Origin: JBMNTP01 sp050945795
GTDB taxonomy: Bacteria; Bacillota; Clostridia; Christensenellales; MGBC116941
Assembly: GCA_050945795.1 (NCBI GenBank)
Contig: JBMNTP010000004.1
Location: 19,475 to 83,474 of the forward strand
DNA: 64,000 nt
Direction of reading: 5' to 3'
Notes under the pieces: model-generated
The model's database searches: none
What the model was told of the DNA's origin: nothing
Seen by the model: the letters and a program-made list of their open reading frames with translations, nothing else
Made by a program: the position numbers and the translations under genes
Shown here: positions 50,583-58,965 of the stretch, one piece after another
How the letters are laid out: each line of letters begins with the position of its first letter
Numbering within the stretch: position 1 is the stretch's first letter

Positions 50583-50951
50583 TTATTTCCTCTTGTTACC
50601 GACTGTGCGCTTCGGCCCTTTACGCGTGCGGGCATTCTGTTTTGTGCTTTGTCCGCGCACAGGCAGTCCGCGCCGATGACGTATCCCGCGGTAGCAGCCT
50701 ATCTCCATCAGCCTTTTGATGTTTAAAGCCACTTCGCGCCTAAGATCGCCTTCGACCTTCAAATTCTTATCTATATATTCCCTTATCTTTCCAACTTCAG
50801 CCTCCGTAAGATCTCTAATACGAGTTTCGGGGCTTATCTCGGCGGCGTTGACTATCATTTCAGCCTTTTTACGCCCTATGCCGTATATGTAGGTTAATCC
50901 AATCTCAACGCGCTTTTCCCTCGGTAAGTCGACTCCGGCAATTCGTGCCAT
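50583..50951 (-). CDS. rpsM: 30S ribosomal protein S13
   Basis: Head protein that contacts the P-site tRNA and bridges the subunits. 122 residues from MARIAGVDLPREKRVEIGL; an upstream in-frame Met is not used since the family start is at 50951 with GGAGG upstream. C-terminal GLPVRGQSTKQNARTRKGPKR is diagnostic. First gene after rpmJ. Confidence 0.97.
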   Translation of the reverse strand: MARIAGVDLPREKRVEIGLTYIYGIGRKKAEMIVNAAEISPETRIRDLTEAEVGKIREYIDKNLKVEGDLRREVALNIKRLMEIGCYRGIRHRRGLPVRGQSTKQNARTRKGPKRTVGNKRK

Positions 50952-51049
50952 TAAGCAATACACCTCCAAATGAGTATGTTATTTTATAATATATTGATCC
51001 GCGCGAACCGGGACATTTTGCCCCGCAGCCGCGTCGCGCGGGTAAATGC

Positions 51050-51163
51050 CTAGCCCTGTTTCTGCTTATGCTTAGGGTTTTCGCATATGACCATTACTCT
51101 GCCTTTGCGTTTAATTATTTTGCATTTTTCGCAAATAGGCTTAACGGACGGTCTAACTTTCAT
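51050..51163 (-). CDS. rpmJ: 50S ribosomal protein L36
   Basis: A 37-residue zinc-ribbon protein: start MKVRPSVKPICEKCK, cysteines C-x2-C, then a CENPKH segment giving the third Cys and a His ligand, and a KQKQG end. It is the Cys-containing (zinc) form. Located between infA and rpsM as usual; GGAGG lies 6-8 nt before the ATG. Confidence 0.96.
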   Translation of the reverse strand: MKVRPSVKPICEKCKIIKRKGRVMVICENPKHKQKQG

Positions 51164-51191
51164 TTCATGTTCCTCCTTAAAATCTGAGGCC

Positions 51192-51413
51192 TCAGCCTTT
51201 GCCTCTCCACGTAATGCGTCCTCTGGTAAGGTCGTATGGGGAAAGCTCTATTGTAACTTTGTCGCCCGGCAATATCCTGATGAAATTCATCCTGAGTTTG
51301 CCGGATATATGAGCCAGTATCTCATGGCCGTTTTCCAGCCTCACCTGAAACATGGCATTAGGAAACGACTCAACCACAACGCCTTCCACTTCTATAACAT
51401 CCTGTTTAGACAA
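51192..51413 (-). CDS. infA: Translation initiation factor IF-1
   Basis: OB-fold factor that binds the ribosomal A site during initiation. 73 residues, with the family's MSKQDVIEVEG start, FRV-type segment AMFQVRLENGHEILAHISGKLR and the C-terminal SPYDLTRGRITWRGKG. Placed between the KOW gene and rpmJ. Normal length. Confidence 0.97.
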   Translation of the reverse strand: MSKQDVIEVEGVVVESFPNAMFQVRLENGHEILAHISGKLRMNFIRILPGDKVTIELSPYDLTRGRITWRGKG

Positions 51414-51425
51414 GCTACCCCCTCC

Positions 51426-51707
51426 TCACTTCTTCAAATAACCAAGATTCAGCAGCCCCGACCTTATCTCGGAATCAAAAACCTTTTTCCCGCTCAGCAG
51501 CTTCTCGCCTATCGCAAAGAGCAGCTCAGGCTTTGCGGTAAGATGCTTTATCTTCTTGCGCTTAGGCTTGCCGAGTTTTCTTAGCACGCCGTCCGCGATA
51601 TAAGCATACATGTCGTCCTCAACCTTTACAACAACAAAGTATCTTCCGCTGTCCCTTCCGGCTTTTGACAGCACCACCCTGCCGGTCTCTATCGGGAAAA
51701 TATCCAT
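51426..51707 (-). CDS. KOW-domain RNA-binding protein (L14e/L6e-like)
   Basis: A 93-residue protein with an N-terminal KOW-type barrel (ETGRVVLSKAGRDSGRYFVV) and a basic middle (LGKPKRKKIKHLTAKPELL). Genes of this kind occur between map and infA in many clostridia and are thought to bind RNA on the ribosome; the exact role is unknown. It overlaps the end of map by 19 bp, so translation is coupled. Confidence 0.85.
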   Translation of the reverse strand: MDIFPIETGRVVLSKAGRDSGRYFVVVKVEDDMYAYIADGVLRKLGKPKRKKIKHLTAKPELLFAIGEKLLSGKKVFDSEIRSGLLNLGYLKK

Positions 51708-52468
51708 GGCTGTTCCTCCCCCGGCTCTGCCGTTATTATCAGCGGACCTTCGGGAGTAACGGCGACAGTATTTTCATAATGCCCCGACATACGCCCGTCG
51801 GCTGTGACCACGGTCCAGCCATCGTCCTTGAAAATAACTTCTTTTACCCCGGCATTAACCATAGGCTCCACCGCCAGCACCATGCCGTTCCACAGCCGCT
51901 TGCCGTAGCCCGGCCTGCCGTAATTAGGCACCTCCGGATCCTCATGAAGATTTCTCCCCACGCCATGCCCCGTCAATTCCCTTACGACTGTGCAGCCCAT
52001 TTCTTCGGCCTTGCGCTGTATGGCGTAACCCACGTCTCCAACCCTAAAGCCTTCTTTGATGAACTCCATTCCCGCCTTAAAGCTTTCCTCGGATGCCAGA
52101 ATAACTTTCTTGGCATCCTCCCCGATATCGCCAACCGCAAAGGTTCTTGCCATATCAGTATGAAAGCCTTTGTAGTAAACACCTATGTCGATACCTACTA
52201 TATCGCCTTCCTGAAGCCTTGTGCCATCCGGTATGCCATGCACCACCTGCTCATTAATGGAGGCGCATATGCTGCCCGGAAAGCCGCCGTATCCTTTAAA
52301 TGACGCCGTAGCGCCATACTGGCTTATCATTCTGGCCGCCAGCCTATCAAGCTCGCGAGTGGTAATCCCGGATGCGACCTGCTCGCCCACTTCTTTCATA
52401 ACCCGGGCGAGTATAGCTCCGCCCTCCCTCATTATATCTATTTCGGAAGCGGATCTAATGTCGATCAT
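51689..52468 (-). CDS. map: Type I methionine aminopeptidase
   Basis: Removes initiator Met from nascent proteins. 259 residues with metal ligands in DIGVYYKGFHTDMARTF (two Asp), TGHGVGRNLHEDP (His), AVEPMV (Glu) and SGHYENTVAV (Glu). The ATG overlaps the adk stop by 4 bp (ATGA). No N-terminal zinc-finger extension is present, so it is the short type Ia form. Confidence 0.97.
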   Translation of the reverse strand: MIDIRSASEIDIMREGGAILARVMKEVGEQVASGITTRELDRLAARMISQYGATASFKGYGGFPGSICASINEQVVHGIPDGTRLQEGDIVGIDIGVYYKGFHTDMARTFAVGDIGEDAKKVILASEESFKAGMEFIKEGFRVGDVGYAIQRKAEEMGCTVVRELTGHGVGRNLHEDPEVPNYGRPGYGKRLWNGMVLAVEPMVNAGVKEVIFKDDGWTVVTADGRMSGHYENTVAVTPEGPLIITAEPGEEQPWIFSR

Positions 52469-53100
52469 TTTACTTCACTTTCCAATATATTCATTATGTC
52501 ACTAAAGACATCGTTTATACCTTTTGTACCGTCAACCGTATAGAGTATTCCCTTTTTTTTGTAATATTCTATAAGCGGTTGCGTCTGTTTCGCATATACC
52601 CCCAGCCTGTTCAATACCGTTTCAAGCTTGTCATCGTCCCGGTGGTACAGCTCCCCTCCGCATTTTTCACAGTCTTTGCGGTTATAAGCGCTTATATGGT
52701 AGTTTGCGCCGCACTTGGAGCATACCCTTCTGCCGGTTAGTCTGTCAAGCAAACGCGGCGTTGGAACATCGATGTTTATAACCACATCAACGGGTATCCT
52801 GTTCTCTATAGCCTCTGCTTGAATTAAAGTCCTTGGAAATCCATCCAGCAGATACCCTTTTGCGCAATCGTCTTTTGAAATCTTCGCCGCCACCAAGTCT
52901 ATAACAATGGAATCCGGCACCAGGTTACCCCTTGATATATACTCATGGGCGGTATTGCCGAGTGCCGAGCCGCTTTTGATTTCAGCGCGGAGTATTTCGC
53001 CGGTAGACATATGCGTACAGTTGGCTTTTTCGCATATTCTCGCCGCCTGTGTTCCTTTGCCCGCACCCGGCGGGCCCAGCAGAATCAAACGGATGCTCAT
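52465..53100 (-). CDS. adk: Adenylate kinase
   Basis: Balances ATP, ADP and AMP. 211 residues with P-loop GPPGAGKGTQA, AMP-binding MSTGEILRAEI and LDGFPRTLIQAE, and a long LID domain carrying four cysteines (CSKCGANYH ... CEKCG), a structural zinc site common in Gram-positives. Between secY and map in the spc operon. Confidence 0.97.
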   Translation of the reverse strand: MSIRLILLGPPGAGKGTQAARICEKANCTHMSTGEILRAEIKSGSALGNTAHEYISRGNLVPDSIVIDLVAAKISKDDCAKGYLLDGFPRTLIQAEAIENRIPVDVVINIDVPTPRLLDRLTGRRVCSKCGANYHISAYNRKDCEKCGGELYHRDDDKLETVLNRLGVYAKQTQPLIEYYKKKGILYTVDGTKGINDVFSDIMNILESEVK

Positions 53101-53126
53101 AATTTACCCCCGTTATATATCGCCGT

Positions 53127-54386
53127 TTACTTCAGGAACCCTTTATAATGACGCATAAGCATTTGACTCTCAAGCTGCTTGCTTGTTTCAAGAGCCACGC
53201 TTACCATAATTAGTACGCTCGTCGCCCCAAAAGACGATATTCCAAAATAAGTTGCAAACAATGTTGGTATCGCGGCTATAAGTGCCAGGAAAATCGCTCC
53301 AAAAAGCGTAAGCCTGTTGGATATCCTGGTAAGATAGTCGCTTGTAGGTTTGCCCGGTCGTATGCCCGGTATAAACCCGCCATATTGCTGCATATTCTTT
53401 GATATCTCTACAGGATTGAAGGAAATCATTGTGTAGAAGTATGCAAAGAAGAGTATCAGCAAAGCATACAGTATCATATGCAATACTGTGCCGCCGGCCA
53501 AATTCCTCATGTACCACTGATAGAAGCTGCCTTCCGCCCTGCTTATAATCTCAGCTATCTGCCCCGGGAAATTTATTATAACCGAAGCGAATATCAAGGG
53601 AAGAACGCCGGTGGAGTTTACCTTCATGGGTATATGTGTGCTTTGCCCGCCGTATATCTTGCGGCCTACAACCTTTTTGGCGTATTGAACAGGAACTTTC
53701 CTCTCGCCAAGGTCAACATATGTTACTCCTGTAACCAGCAGCAATATAACCGCAAGCAGTATAATTATCATCCAAAAGCCGAGCTGGCCTGTCGCCACCA
53801 TAGTATAAAGGCTGCCTATGGCCGGCAATATGCTCGATACTATACCTATAAATATCAGCAGCGAAACGCCGTTGCCGACGCCTCCTTCGGTTATCCGCTC
53901 TCCAATCCAAACCGCGAACATAGAGCCCGCGGTAAGGCATATGGCTATAACGGCGTAATTGAACCAGCTTGTATCCACAACCGCCTCTGCGCCAAAGCTT
54001 AACGTTATGCCTATCGCCTGAACAAAAGCCAGACCTATAGCAACATAACTTGTCAGCTTGTTAATCTTTTTACGGCCGCCCTCTTCTTTCGCTAGCCTTT
54101 CTAGCGCGGGAATGGCAACCGTAAGAAGGTTCATTATTATAGAAGCGCTTATGTACGCCTGGATACCAATGGCCATTATTGTGTAATTAGCCAGTGAGCC
54201 TCCGGTCAGAGTGTCAAGGAATCCGAGAATGCTGTAGTTGCCGACAAGCTCGCCGATTACCGCCGTGTTAACGCCGGGTACCGGAACAAACGATGCCAGT
54301 CTGAATATAAACAGCATTAAAAGAGTATACAGTATCTTCTTTTTCAGCTCGGGAACTTTCCATGCATTTCTGAGTACCTGAAGCAT
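53127..54386 (-). CDS. secY: Preprotein translocase subunit SecY
   Basis: Channel subunit of the Sec translocase. 419 residues with ten hydrophobic segments and signatures FIFRLASFVPVPGVN (helix 1), NYTIMAIGIQAYISASIIM, and NSTGVLPLIFASVI. The start shares one base with the rplO stop. Length is typical. Confidence 0.97.
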   Translation of the reverse strand: MLQVLRNAWKVPELKKKILYTLLMLFIFRLASFVPVPGVNTAVIGELVGNYSILGFLDTLTGGSLANYTIMAIGIQAYISASIIMNLLTVAIPALERLAKEEGGRKKINKLTSYVAIGLAFVQAIGITLSFGAEAVVDTSWFNYAVIAICLTAGSMFAVWIGERITEGGVGNGVSLLIFIGIVSSILPAIGSLYTMVATGQLGFWMIIILLAVILLLVTGVTYVDLGERKVPVQYAKKVVGRKIYGGQSTHIPMKVNSTGVLPLIFASVIINFPGQIAEIISRAEGSFYQWYMRNLAGGTVLHMILYALLILFFAYFYTMISFNPVEISKNMQQYGGFIPGIRPGKPTSDYLTRISNRLTLFGAIFLALIAAIPTLFATYFGISSFGATSVLIMVSVALETSKQLESQMLMRHYKGFLK

Positions 54387-54829
54387 TACCCGTTCACCTC
54401 GGCCTTTCCGCCCGCCGCCTCAATCTTGCCGCGAGCAGACGAGCTGATCTTAACCGCTTTAACTTCAAGCTTCTTTGTAAGCTCTCCATTACCAAGCACT
54501 TTTAGTCCGTCATGTATCTTTTTAATCATGCCGTTTTCTTTAAGGAATTCGGCGGTTACAACCGTTCCGTTTTCAAGCGCTTCAAGCTCTCCAACGTTAA
54601 TTATAGCGTATTGCTTCGCAAATATGTTTGTGAAGCCGCGCTTGGGCAGCCTTCTGACCAAAGGCATCTGTCCGCCCTCAAAGCCGGGACGAACTCCTCC
54701 GCCGCTGCGCGCTTTCTGACCCTTATGGCCTTTACCGCTGGTTTTCCCCAGCCCGGAGCCGGTTCCCCTTCCAAGACGCTTAGTCGCTCTTTTGGAACCC
54801 GGTGCAGGCGCCAAATCATGCAGTCTCAT
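54386..54829 (-). CDS. rplO: 50S ribosomal protein L15
   Basis: Late-assembly large-subunit protein. 147 residues from MRLHDLAPAPGSKRATKRLG, with the Gly-rich GRGTGSGLGKTSGKGHKGQ and PGFEGGQMPLVRRLPKRGF. Start at 54829 has GGGGG about 9 nt upstream; three extra codons upstream are rejected. Ends on the secY start. Confidence 0.97.
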   Translation of the reverse strand: MRLHDLAPAPGSKRATKRLGRGTGSGLGKTSGKGHKGQKARSGGGVRPGFEGGQMPLVRRLPKRGFTNIFAKQYAIINVGELEALENGTVVTAEFLKENGMIKKIHDGLKVLGNGELTKKLEVKAVKISSSARGKIEAAGGKAEVNG

Positions 54830-54843
54830 GCCACACACCCCCT

Positions 54844-55026
54844 TCAGCCTATTTCTTCCACCTTAACAAGGTGCTTTACTTTAAATATCATTCCTCTTAT
54901 GCAGTCGTTATCTTCTTTGATAACCTCGCTGCGTATCTTGCGCAAGCCAAGCGCCTCGACCGTTTTTTTCTGGTCGGCCAGGCTGCCTATGGTGCTTTTG
55001 ACAAGAGTAATTTTAAGCTGAGCCAT
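54844..55026 (-). CDS. rpmD: 50S ribosomal protein L30
   Basis: A 60-residue protein with the family pattern LKITLVKSTIGSLADQKKTV, LGLRKI and MIFKVKHLVKVEE. Start chosen at MAQLKI (55026), with GGAGG before it. Between rpsE and rplO as in most bacteria. Confidence 0.95.
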   Translation of the reverse strand: MAQLKITLVKSTIGSLADQKKTVEALGLRKIRSEVIKEDNDCIRGMIFKVKHLVKVEEIG

Positions 55027-55043
55027 TTTACGCAATCCTCCCG

Positions 55044-55583
55044 TTAACCCAGAATCTCTTCAACCGATTTGCCGCGCATCCTCGCAACCTGCTCAACAGT
55101 GCGCAGGCGGGACAGGCCCTCCAGCGTCGCTTTAACGCAGTTAATCGGATTGTTGCTGCCGTAAGCTTTTGTGCGTATATCCTTTACGCCAACCATCTCA
55201 AGCACGGCACGCACCGGCCCTCCGGCAATAACTCCGCAACCTTCTTCGGCGGGCAGCATAAGCACTTTTGAAGTGCCATACCTGCCGATTACTTCGTGCG
55301 GTATAGTCGTACCTACAACAGGCACATTTATAAGATGCCGCTTTGCGTCTTCAACAGCCTTGCGAATGGCCTCGGGTATTTCGGCTGCCTTGCCTTGTCC
55401 GGCGCCTACACGGCCCTTCTCATCTCCAACAACGACAAGCGCGCTGAATCTGAAATTACGTCCGCCTTTAACAACCTTGGCAACGCGGTTTATCGCAACC
55501 AGCTTTTCCTTAAACTCGGAAACCACCGCATCTCTATCTCTGCGCGGGCCTCTCGGCCCACGACCCTCGTTGCGTTGCATCAC
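55044..55583 (-). CDS. rpsE: 30S ribosomal protein S5
   Basis: Accuracy protein of the small subunit. 179 residues with INRVAKVVKGGRNFRFSALVVVGD, the S5 RNA-binding fold, and C-terminal RGKSVEEILG. Starts at GTG (55583) or the adjacent ATG (55580); GGAGG is 10 or 13 nt upstream respectively. Flanked by rplR and rpmD. Confidence 0.97.
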   Translation of the reverse strand: MMQRNEGRGPRGPRRDRDAVVSEFKEKLVAINRVAKVVKGGRNFRFSALVVVGDEKGRVGAGQGKAAEIPEAIRKAVEDAKRHLINVPVVGTTIPHEVIGRYGTSKVLMLPAEEGCGVIAGGPVRAVLEMVGVKDIRTKAYGSNNPINCVKATLEGLSRLRTVEQVARMRGKSVEEILG

Positions 55584-55598
55584 AGTTCATGTACCTCC

Positions 55599-55967
55599 TT
55601 AAAAATCCAGTCCGGCTTCGCGCGCTCCGCTTGCCAGTTCAGCAACGCGCCCTGTGTATACATAGCCGCCGCGATCGAATATAACTCTTTTAATGCCTTT
55701 TTCCGTTGCGCGCCGCCCTACCACCAGCCCGACCTGCTTGGAAGCGTTTGCTTTATTCAGGCCGTCAATCTTGCCTTTAACCTCCGCGTCAAGCGTAGAT
55801 GCGCTGCAAATAGTTACTCCCTTATCGTCATCTATAACCTGAGCGTATATATTGCCTAAGCTGCGGTATACGTTAAGGCGCGGACGCTCGGCCGTGCCGT
55901 GCATCTTATTCCTGGCCCGGGCATGGCGCTCGGTCCTTCTGATGTTTTTATCAGGTTTACGTATCAC
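55599..55967 (-). CDS. rplR: 50S ribosomal protein L18
   Basis: Binds 5S rRNA in the central protuberance. 122 residues starting at GTG (MIRKPDKNIRRTERHARAR), with GTAERPRLNVYRSLGNIYAQVIDD and C-terminal FDRGGYVYTGRVAELASGAREAG. Normal place between rplF and rpsE. Confidence 0.97.
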   Translation of the reverse strand: MIRKPDKNIRRTERHARARNKMHGTAERPRLNVYRSLGNIYAQVIDDDKGVTICSASTLDAEVKGKIDGLNKANASKQVGLVVGRRATEKGIKRVIFDRGGYVYTGRVAELASGAREAGLDF

Positions 55968-55988
55968 CTTGGAACACTCTCCCTTCCG

Positions 55989-56528
55989 TTATTTACCGGT
56001 CTTTCCTTCCTTCTGACGTACATACTCGCCGGTATAGCGAATGCCCTTGCCCTTATAAGGCTCCGGCTTGCGCACCTTGCGTATGTCCGCCGCTACCGCG
56101 CCGACAACCTGCTTGTTAATGCCGCTTATGATTATCTTGTTCGGCGCCGGAACATCAATGTTGATACCGGCCGGAGGCTCAATCTCCACCGGATGGCTGT
56201 ATCCCATAGCCAGCACCAGTTTAGAACCCTGCTTCTGAGCGCGATATCCAACGCCGACTATGTCGAGCGATTTGGAAAATCCGTTCGTAACGCCTTCAAC
56301 CATATTGTTGATAAGCGAACGGCTAAGCCCGTGCAGCGCGCGGTGGTGTTTGTTGTCGCTCGGCCTGTTAACGGTAAGAACGCCGTTTTCCTGCTCCAAA
56401 GTAATGTCCTTGTGTATCTTCTGTGTCAGTTCCCCTTTAGGGCCCTTGACCAGCACAGTATTTGTGTCGTCTACCTTAATCTCAACGCCGGCCGGCAGAG
56501 TGATCGGTAGTTTTCCTATTCTTGACAT
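55989..56528 (-). CDS. rplF: 50S ribosomal protein L6
   Basis: Large-subunit protein near the factor-binding site. 179 residues with two related domains; start MSRIGKLPITLPAGVEI and C-terminal IRKVRKPEPYKGKGIRY followed by GEYVRQKEGKTGK are diagnostic. Follows rpsH by 13 bp. Confidence 0.98.
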   Translation of the reverse strand: MSRIGKLPITLPAGVEIKVDDTNTVLVKGPKGELTQKIHKDITLEQENGVLTVNRPSDNKHHRALHGLSRSLINNMVEGVTNGFSKSLDIVGVGYRAQKQGSKLVLAMGYSHPVEIEPPAGINIDVPAPNKIIISGINKQVVGAVAADIRKVRKPEPYKGKGIRYTGEYVRQKEGKTGK

Positions 56529-56541
56529 ACCGTATCCCCCC

Positions 56542-56940
56542 TTACCAGACGTAAGCCAGCACTTCGCCGCCTACGGCTTGCTTCCTGGCCAACTTGTCTG
56601 TCATGACTCCCTTAGAAGTCGAAATTATGGCTATACCCAGTCCCCCAAGCACCTTGGGAACCTGATCGTTGCGCGCGTATACACGCAGCCCCGGTCTAGA
56701 AATCCTCTTTAATCCGGTTATAGCCTTTTCCTTATTCGGGCCGTACTTGAGCGATATCTTTATCTGCCCCTGAACGCCGTCCTCTATGTATTCATATCCT
56801 TTTATGAAGCCCTCTTCCAGCAATATCCTTGCGATTGAAACCTTCATCTTACTGGCGGGTATCAATATTTGCTCATGCCTTGCTACCAGCGCATTGCGAA
56901 TGCGGGTCAACATATCGGCAATGGGATCCGTAACAACCAT
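56542..56940 (-). CDS. rpsH: 30S ribosomal protein S8
   Basis: Primary 16S rRNA binder and, in E. coli, repressor of the spc operon. 132 residues: start MVVTDPIADMLTRIRNAL, C-terminal GIAIISTSKGVMTDKLARK ending in GGEVLAYVW. Located after the S14 gene. Confidence 0.98.
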   Translation of the reverse strand: MVVTDPIADMLTRIRNALVARHEQILIPASKMKVSIARILLEEGFIKGYEYIEDGVQGQIKISLKYGPNKEKAITGLKRISRPGLRVYARNDQVPKVLGGLGIAIISTSKGVMTDKLARKQAVGGEVLAYVW

Positions 56941-56971
56941 TTTGCCGCCTCCTTCCGAAATAATTCGTTAT

Positions 56972-57157
56972 TTACCAGCTTGCCTTCCGCACGCCGGGTA
57001 TATGGCCCTTATAAGCCAGTTCCCTAAAGCAAATGCGGCAGATGCCAAATTTCCTAAGCACCGAATGCGGCCTTCCGCATATATTGCATCTTGTATAAGC
57101 GCGGGTGCTGAACTTGGCCGGCTTTTGCTGTTTGTTGATCATGCTCTTTTTTGCCAT
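56972..57157 (-). CDS. rpsZ: 30S ribosomal protein S14 type Z
   Basis: A 61-residue short S14 of the zinc form, with CNICGRPHSVLRKFGICRIC giving two C-x2-C pairs. Ends in AYKGHIPGVRKASW, diagnostic for the type Z family. Located between rplE and rpsH. Confidence 0.97.
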   Translation of the reverse strand: MAKKSMINKQQKPAKFSTRAYTRCNICGRPHSVLRKFGICRICFRELAYKGHIPGVRKASW

Positions 57158-57172
57158 TTAGCTATATCCTCC

Positions 57173-57715
57173 TCAGCTCTGTACAAAAGGCATGCCCATA
57201 AGCCTTAATAGCTCTCGGGCCTCCTCATCTGTCTGTGCAGTCGTCACGAAGATAATGTCCATGCCGCGTATCTTCTCAACCTTGTCATAATCGATTTCCG
57301 GGAAAATAAGCTGTTCTTTTATGCCCAAAGCGTAATTCCCGCGTCCATCGAATGCCTTAGCGCTAACACCTCTGAAGTCACGCACACGAGGAAGAGCTAT
57401 GTTCAGCAGCCTGTCGGCGAATTCATACATACGCGCCGCTCTGAGCGTAACCTTAGCGCCTACGCTCATTCCCTCGCGCAGCTTAAAGTTTGCGACCGAC
57501 TTGCGGGCCTTGGTAACTATCGGCTTTTGGCCGGTAATTATACTAAGGTCGGCAACCGCGGCATCAAGGCTCTTGGCGTTGTCTTTGGCGTCGCCCAGTC
57601 CCATGTTCACGACTATCTTTTCAAGCCTGGGCGCTTGCATAACATTTTCGTAGCCGAATTTCTGCATCATGGCAGGCACTACTTCGTTTTTATACTTATC
57701 TTTAAGTCTCGGCAA
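57173..57715 (-). CDS. rplE: 50S ribosomal protein L5
   Basis: 5S rRNA-binding protein. 180 residues with LEKIVVNMGLGDAKDNAKSL, ITGQKPIVTKARKSVANFKL and the C-terminal GMDIIFVTTAQTDEEARELL. Lies 15 bp before the S14 gene and follows rplX. Confidence 0.98.
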   Translation of the reverse strand: MPRLKDKYKNEVVPAMMQKFGYENVMQAPRLEKIVVNMGLGDAKDNAKSLDAAVADLSIITGQKPIVTKARKSVANFKLREGMSVGAKVTLRAARMYEFADRLLNIALPRVRDFRGVSAKAFDGRGNYALGIKEQLIFPEIDYDKVEKIRGMDIIFVTTAQTDEEARELLRLMGMPFVQS

Positions 57716-57740
57716 TTCCTATACCTCCCTTCGCAGCCCG

Positions 57741-58067
57741 TCAATTTTCAAACGCTGCGCCGCACTTTTTGCAGACGCGCGCTTTTTTGCCGTTGTCAAG
57801 CATCTTGTGGCCAACGCGGGTAGCCTGCTTGCAAGACGGGCATACCGGCATCACTTTTGATGCGTAAAGCGGAGCTTCCCTTTCGATCCTTCCGCCCGGC
57901 TCGCCGCTTTTGCGGGCCTTGGAGTGGAAAATCGCCTTATTGACTCCTTCAACTACGATTCTTCCGTCAGCCGGCTTTACATGCAAAACCTTGCCTTTGG
58001 CTCCTTTGCTTTCGCCGCTTATAACGAGAACCGTATCGTTCTTTTTCACATGCAGTTTGTTTGCCAT
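57741..58067 (-). CDS. rplX: 50S ribosomal protein L24, zinc-ribbon form
   Basis: Assembly initiator with an N-terminal KOW domain (KLHVKKNDTVLVISGESKGA). 108 residues. The C-terminal part has CPSCKQATRVG and VCKKCGAAFEN, two C-x2-C pairs that should bind zinc; many bacterial L24 proteins have lost them. With S4, S14 and L36 also in Cys form, this genome appears to use zinc ribosomal proteins throughout the operon. Confidence 0.97.
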   Translation of the reverse strand: MANKLHVKKNDTVLVISGESKGAKGKVLHVKPADGRIVVEGVNKAIFHSKARKSGEPGGRIEREAPLYASKVMPVCPSCKQATRVGHKMLDNGKKARVCKKCGAAFEN

Positions 58068-58081
58068 AATCCTTGCCTCCC

Positions 58082-58450
58082 TCAGAGAACTTCGGGCGCG
58101 AGGGAAATAATCTTCATATAATCCTTTTCCCTAAGCTCCCTGGCCACCGGTCCGAATATACGGGTGCCGCGCGGCTGTTTCTGATCATTTATTATAACGG
58201 CTGCATTCTCGTCAAATCGTATATATGTGCCGTCTGTCCTGCGCTTACCTTTTACGGAGCGAACTATAACGGCCCTAACGATATCCTTCTTCTTTACAAC
58301 GCCGCCGGGCGTAGCCGTTTTTACCGACGCTACTATAACGTCGCCTATATTTCCAGTCCTCCTGAATGAGCCGCCCAGCACGCGAATGCACATTATTTCT
58401 TTAGCGCCGGTGTTGTCAGCTACCTTCAGTCTTGTTTGAGGCTGAATCAT
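58082..58450 (-). CDS. rplN: 50S ribosomal protein L14
   Basis: Protein at the subunit interface. 122 residues: start MIQPQTRLKVADNTGAKEIM, then RVLGGSFRRTGNIGDVIVAS, C-terminal GTRIFGPVARELREKDYMKI followed by ISLAPEVL. Standard position between rpsQ and rplX. Confidence 0.98.
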   Translation of the reverse strand: MIQPQTRLKVADNTGAKEIMCIRVLGGSFRRTGNIGDVIVASVKTATPGGVVKKKDIVRAVIVRSVKGKRRTDGTYIRFDENAAVIINDQKQPRGTRIFGPVARELREKDYMKIISLAPEVL

Positions 58451-58480
58451 CTTGATCCCCTCCTTAATTCTCGAAGTTGC

Positions 58481-58744
58481 TTATTTCGCTTTTTCTATAA
58501 CCCCGACCAGGCGCCAATGCTTTTCCTTGGACAGCGGACGGGTTTCCATTACTTTTACCTTATCGCCAATGCCGCACTGGTTTTCTTCATCATGGGCCTT
58601 GAGCTTGGTGGTCCTGTTTATTATCTTGCCATAAAGCGGATGCTTAACCTTTGTCCTTATAGCAACCACTATTGTCTTATCCATTTTGTCGCTCACAACG
58701 GTGCCGACGCGCGTTTTGCGCAAATTTCTTTTAACCTCAGACAC
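58481..58744 (-). CDS. rpsQ: 30S ribosomal protein S17
   Basis: Primary 16S rRNA binder with an OB fold. 87 residues from a GTG start at 58744 behind GGGAGG; the longer in-frame upstream reading (29 extra residues) overlaps rpmC and is rejected. RNLRKTRVGTVVSDKMDKTI and TKVKHPLYGKIINRTTKLKAH are diagnostic. Confidence 0.95.
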   Translation of the reverse strand: MSEVKRNLRKTRVGTVVSDKMDKTIVVAIRTKVKHPLYGKIINRTTKLKAHDEENQCGIGDKVKVMETRPLSKEKHWRLVGVIEKAK

Positions 58745-58761
58745 AGCTCTTCCTCCCTTCC

Positions 58762-58965
58762 TTATTTGGCCTCGGCTTTCAGTTCCCTGTCCCTCAGGAT
58801 GGTTTTGACGCGCGCGATGTCTTTTCTGCATTCGCGTATCACCATGGGGTTCTGAAGCTGTCCGGTTGCCAACTGAAAGCGCAGGTTGAACAATTCGCCC
58901 TTCAGTTCCTTAACTCTGTCGGTCAGTTCCTGTGTCGTTAACTCGACAAACTTTTTAGCCTTCAT
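58762..58965 (-). CDS. rpmC: 50S ribosomal protein L29
   Basis: Small helical protein near the exit tunnel. 67 residues from MKAKKFVELTTQEL, with LKGELFNLRFQLATGQLQNP and VRTILRE-like VKTILRDREL. Start at 58965 has GAAGGG upstream and lies 11 bp inside the end of rplP. Confidence 0.96.
   Translation of the reverse strand: MKAKKFVELTTQELTDRVKELKGELFNLRFQLATGQLQNPMVIRECRKDIARVKTILRDRELKAEAK

Noticed and set aside
58745..58831. 29-residue N-terminal extension of S17
   Set aside because: It lies inside rpmC in another frame; the GTG at 58744 has a good ribosome binding site and gives the family length.
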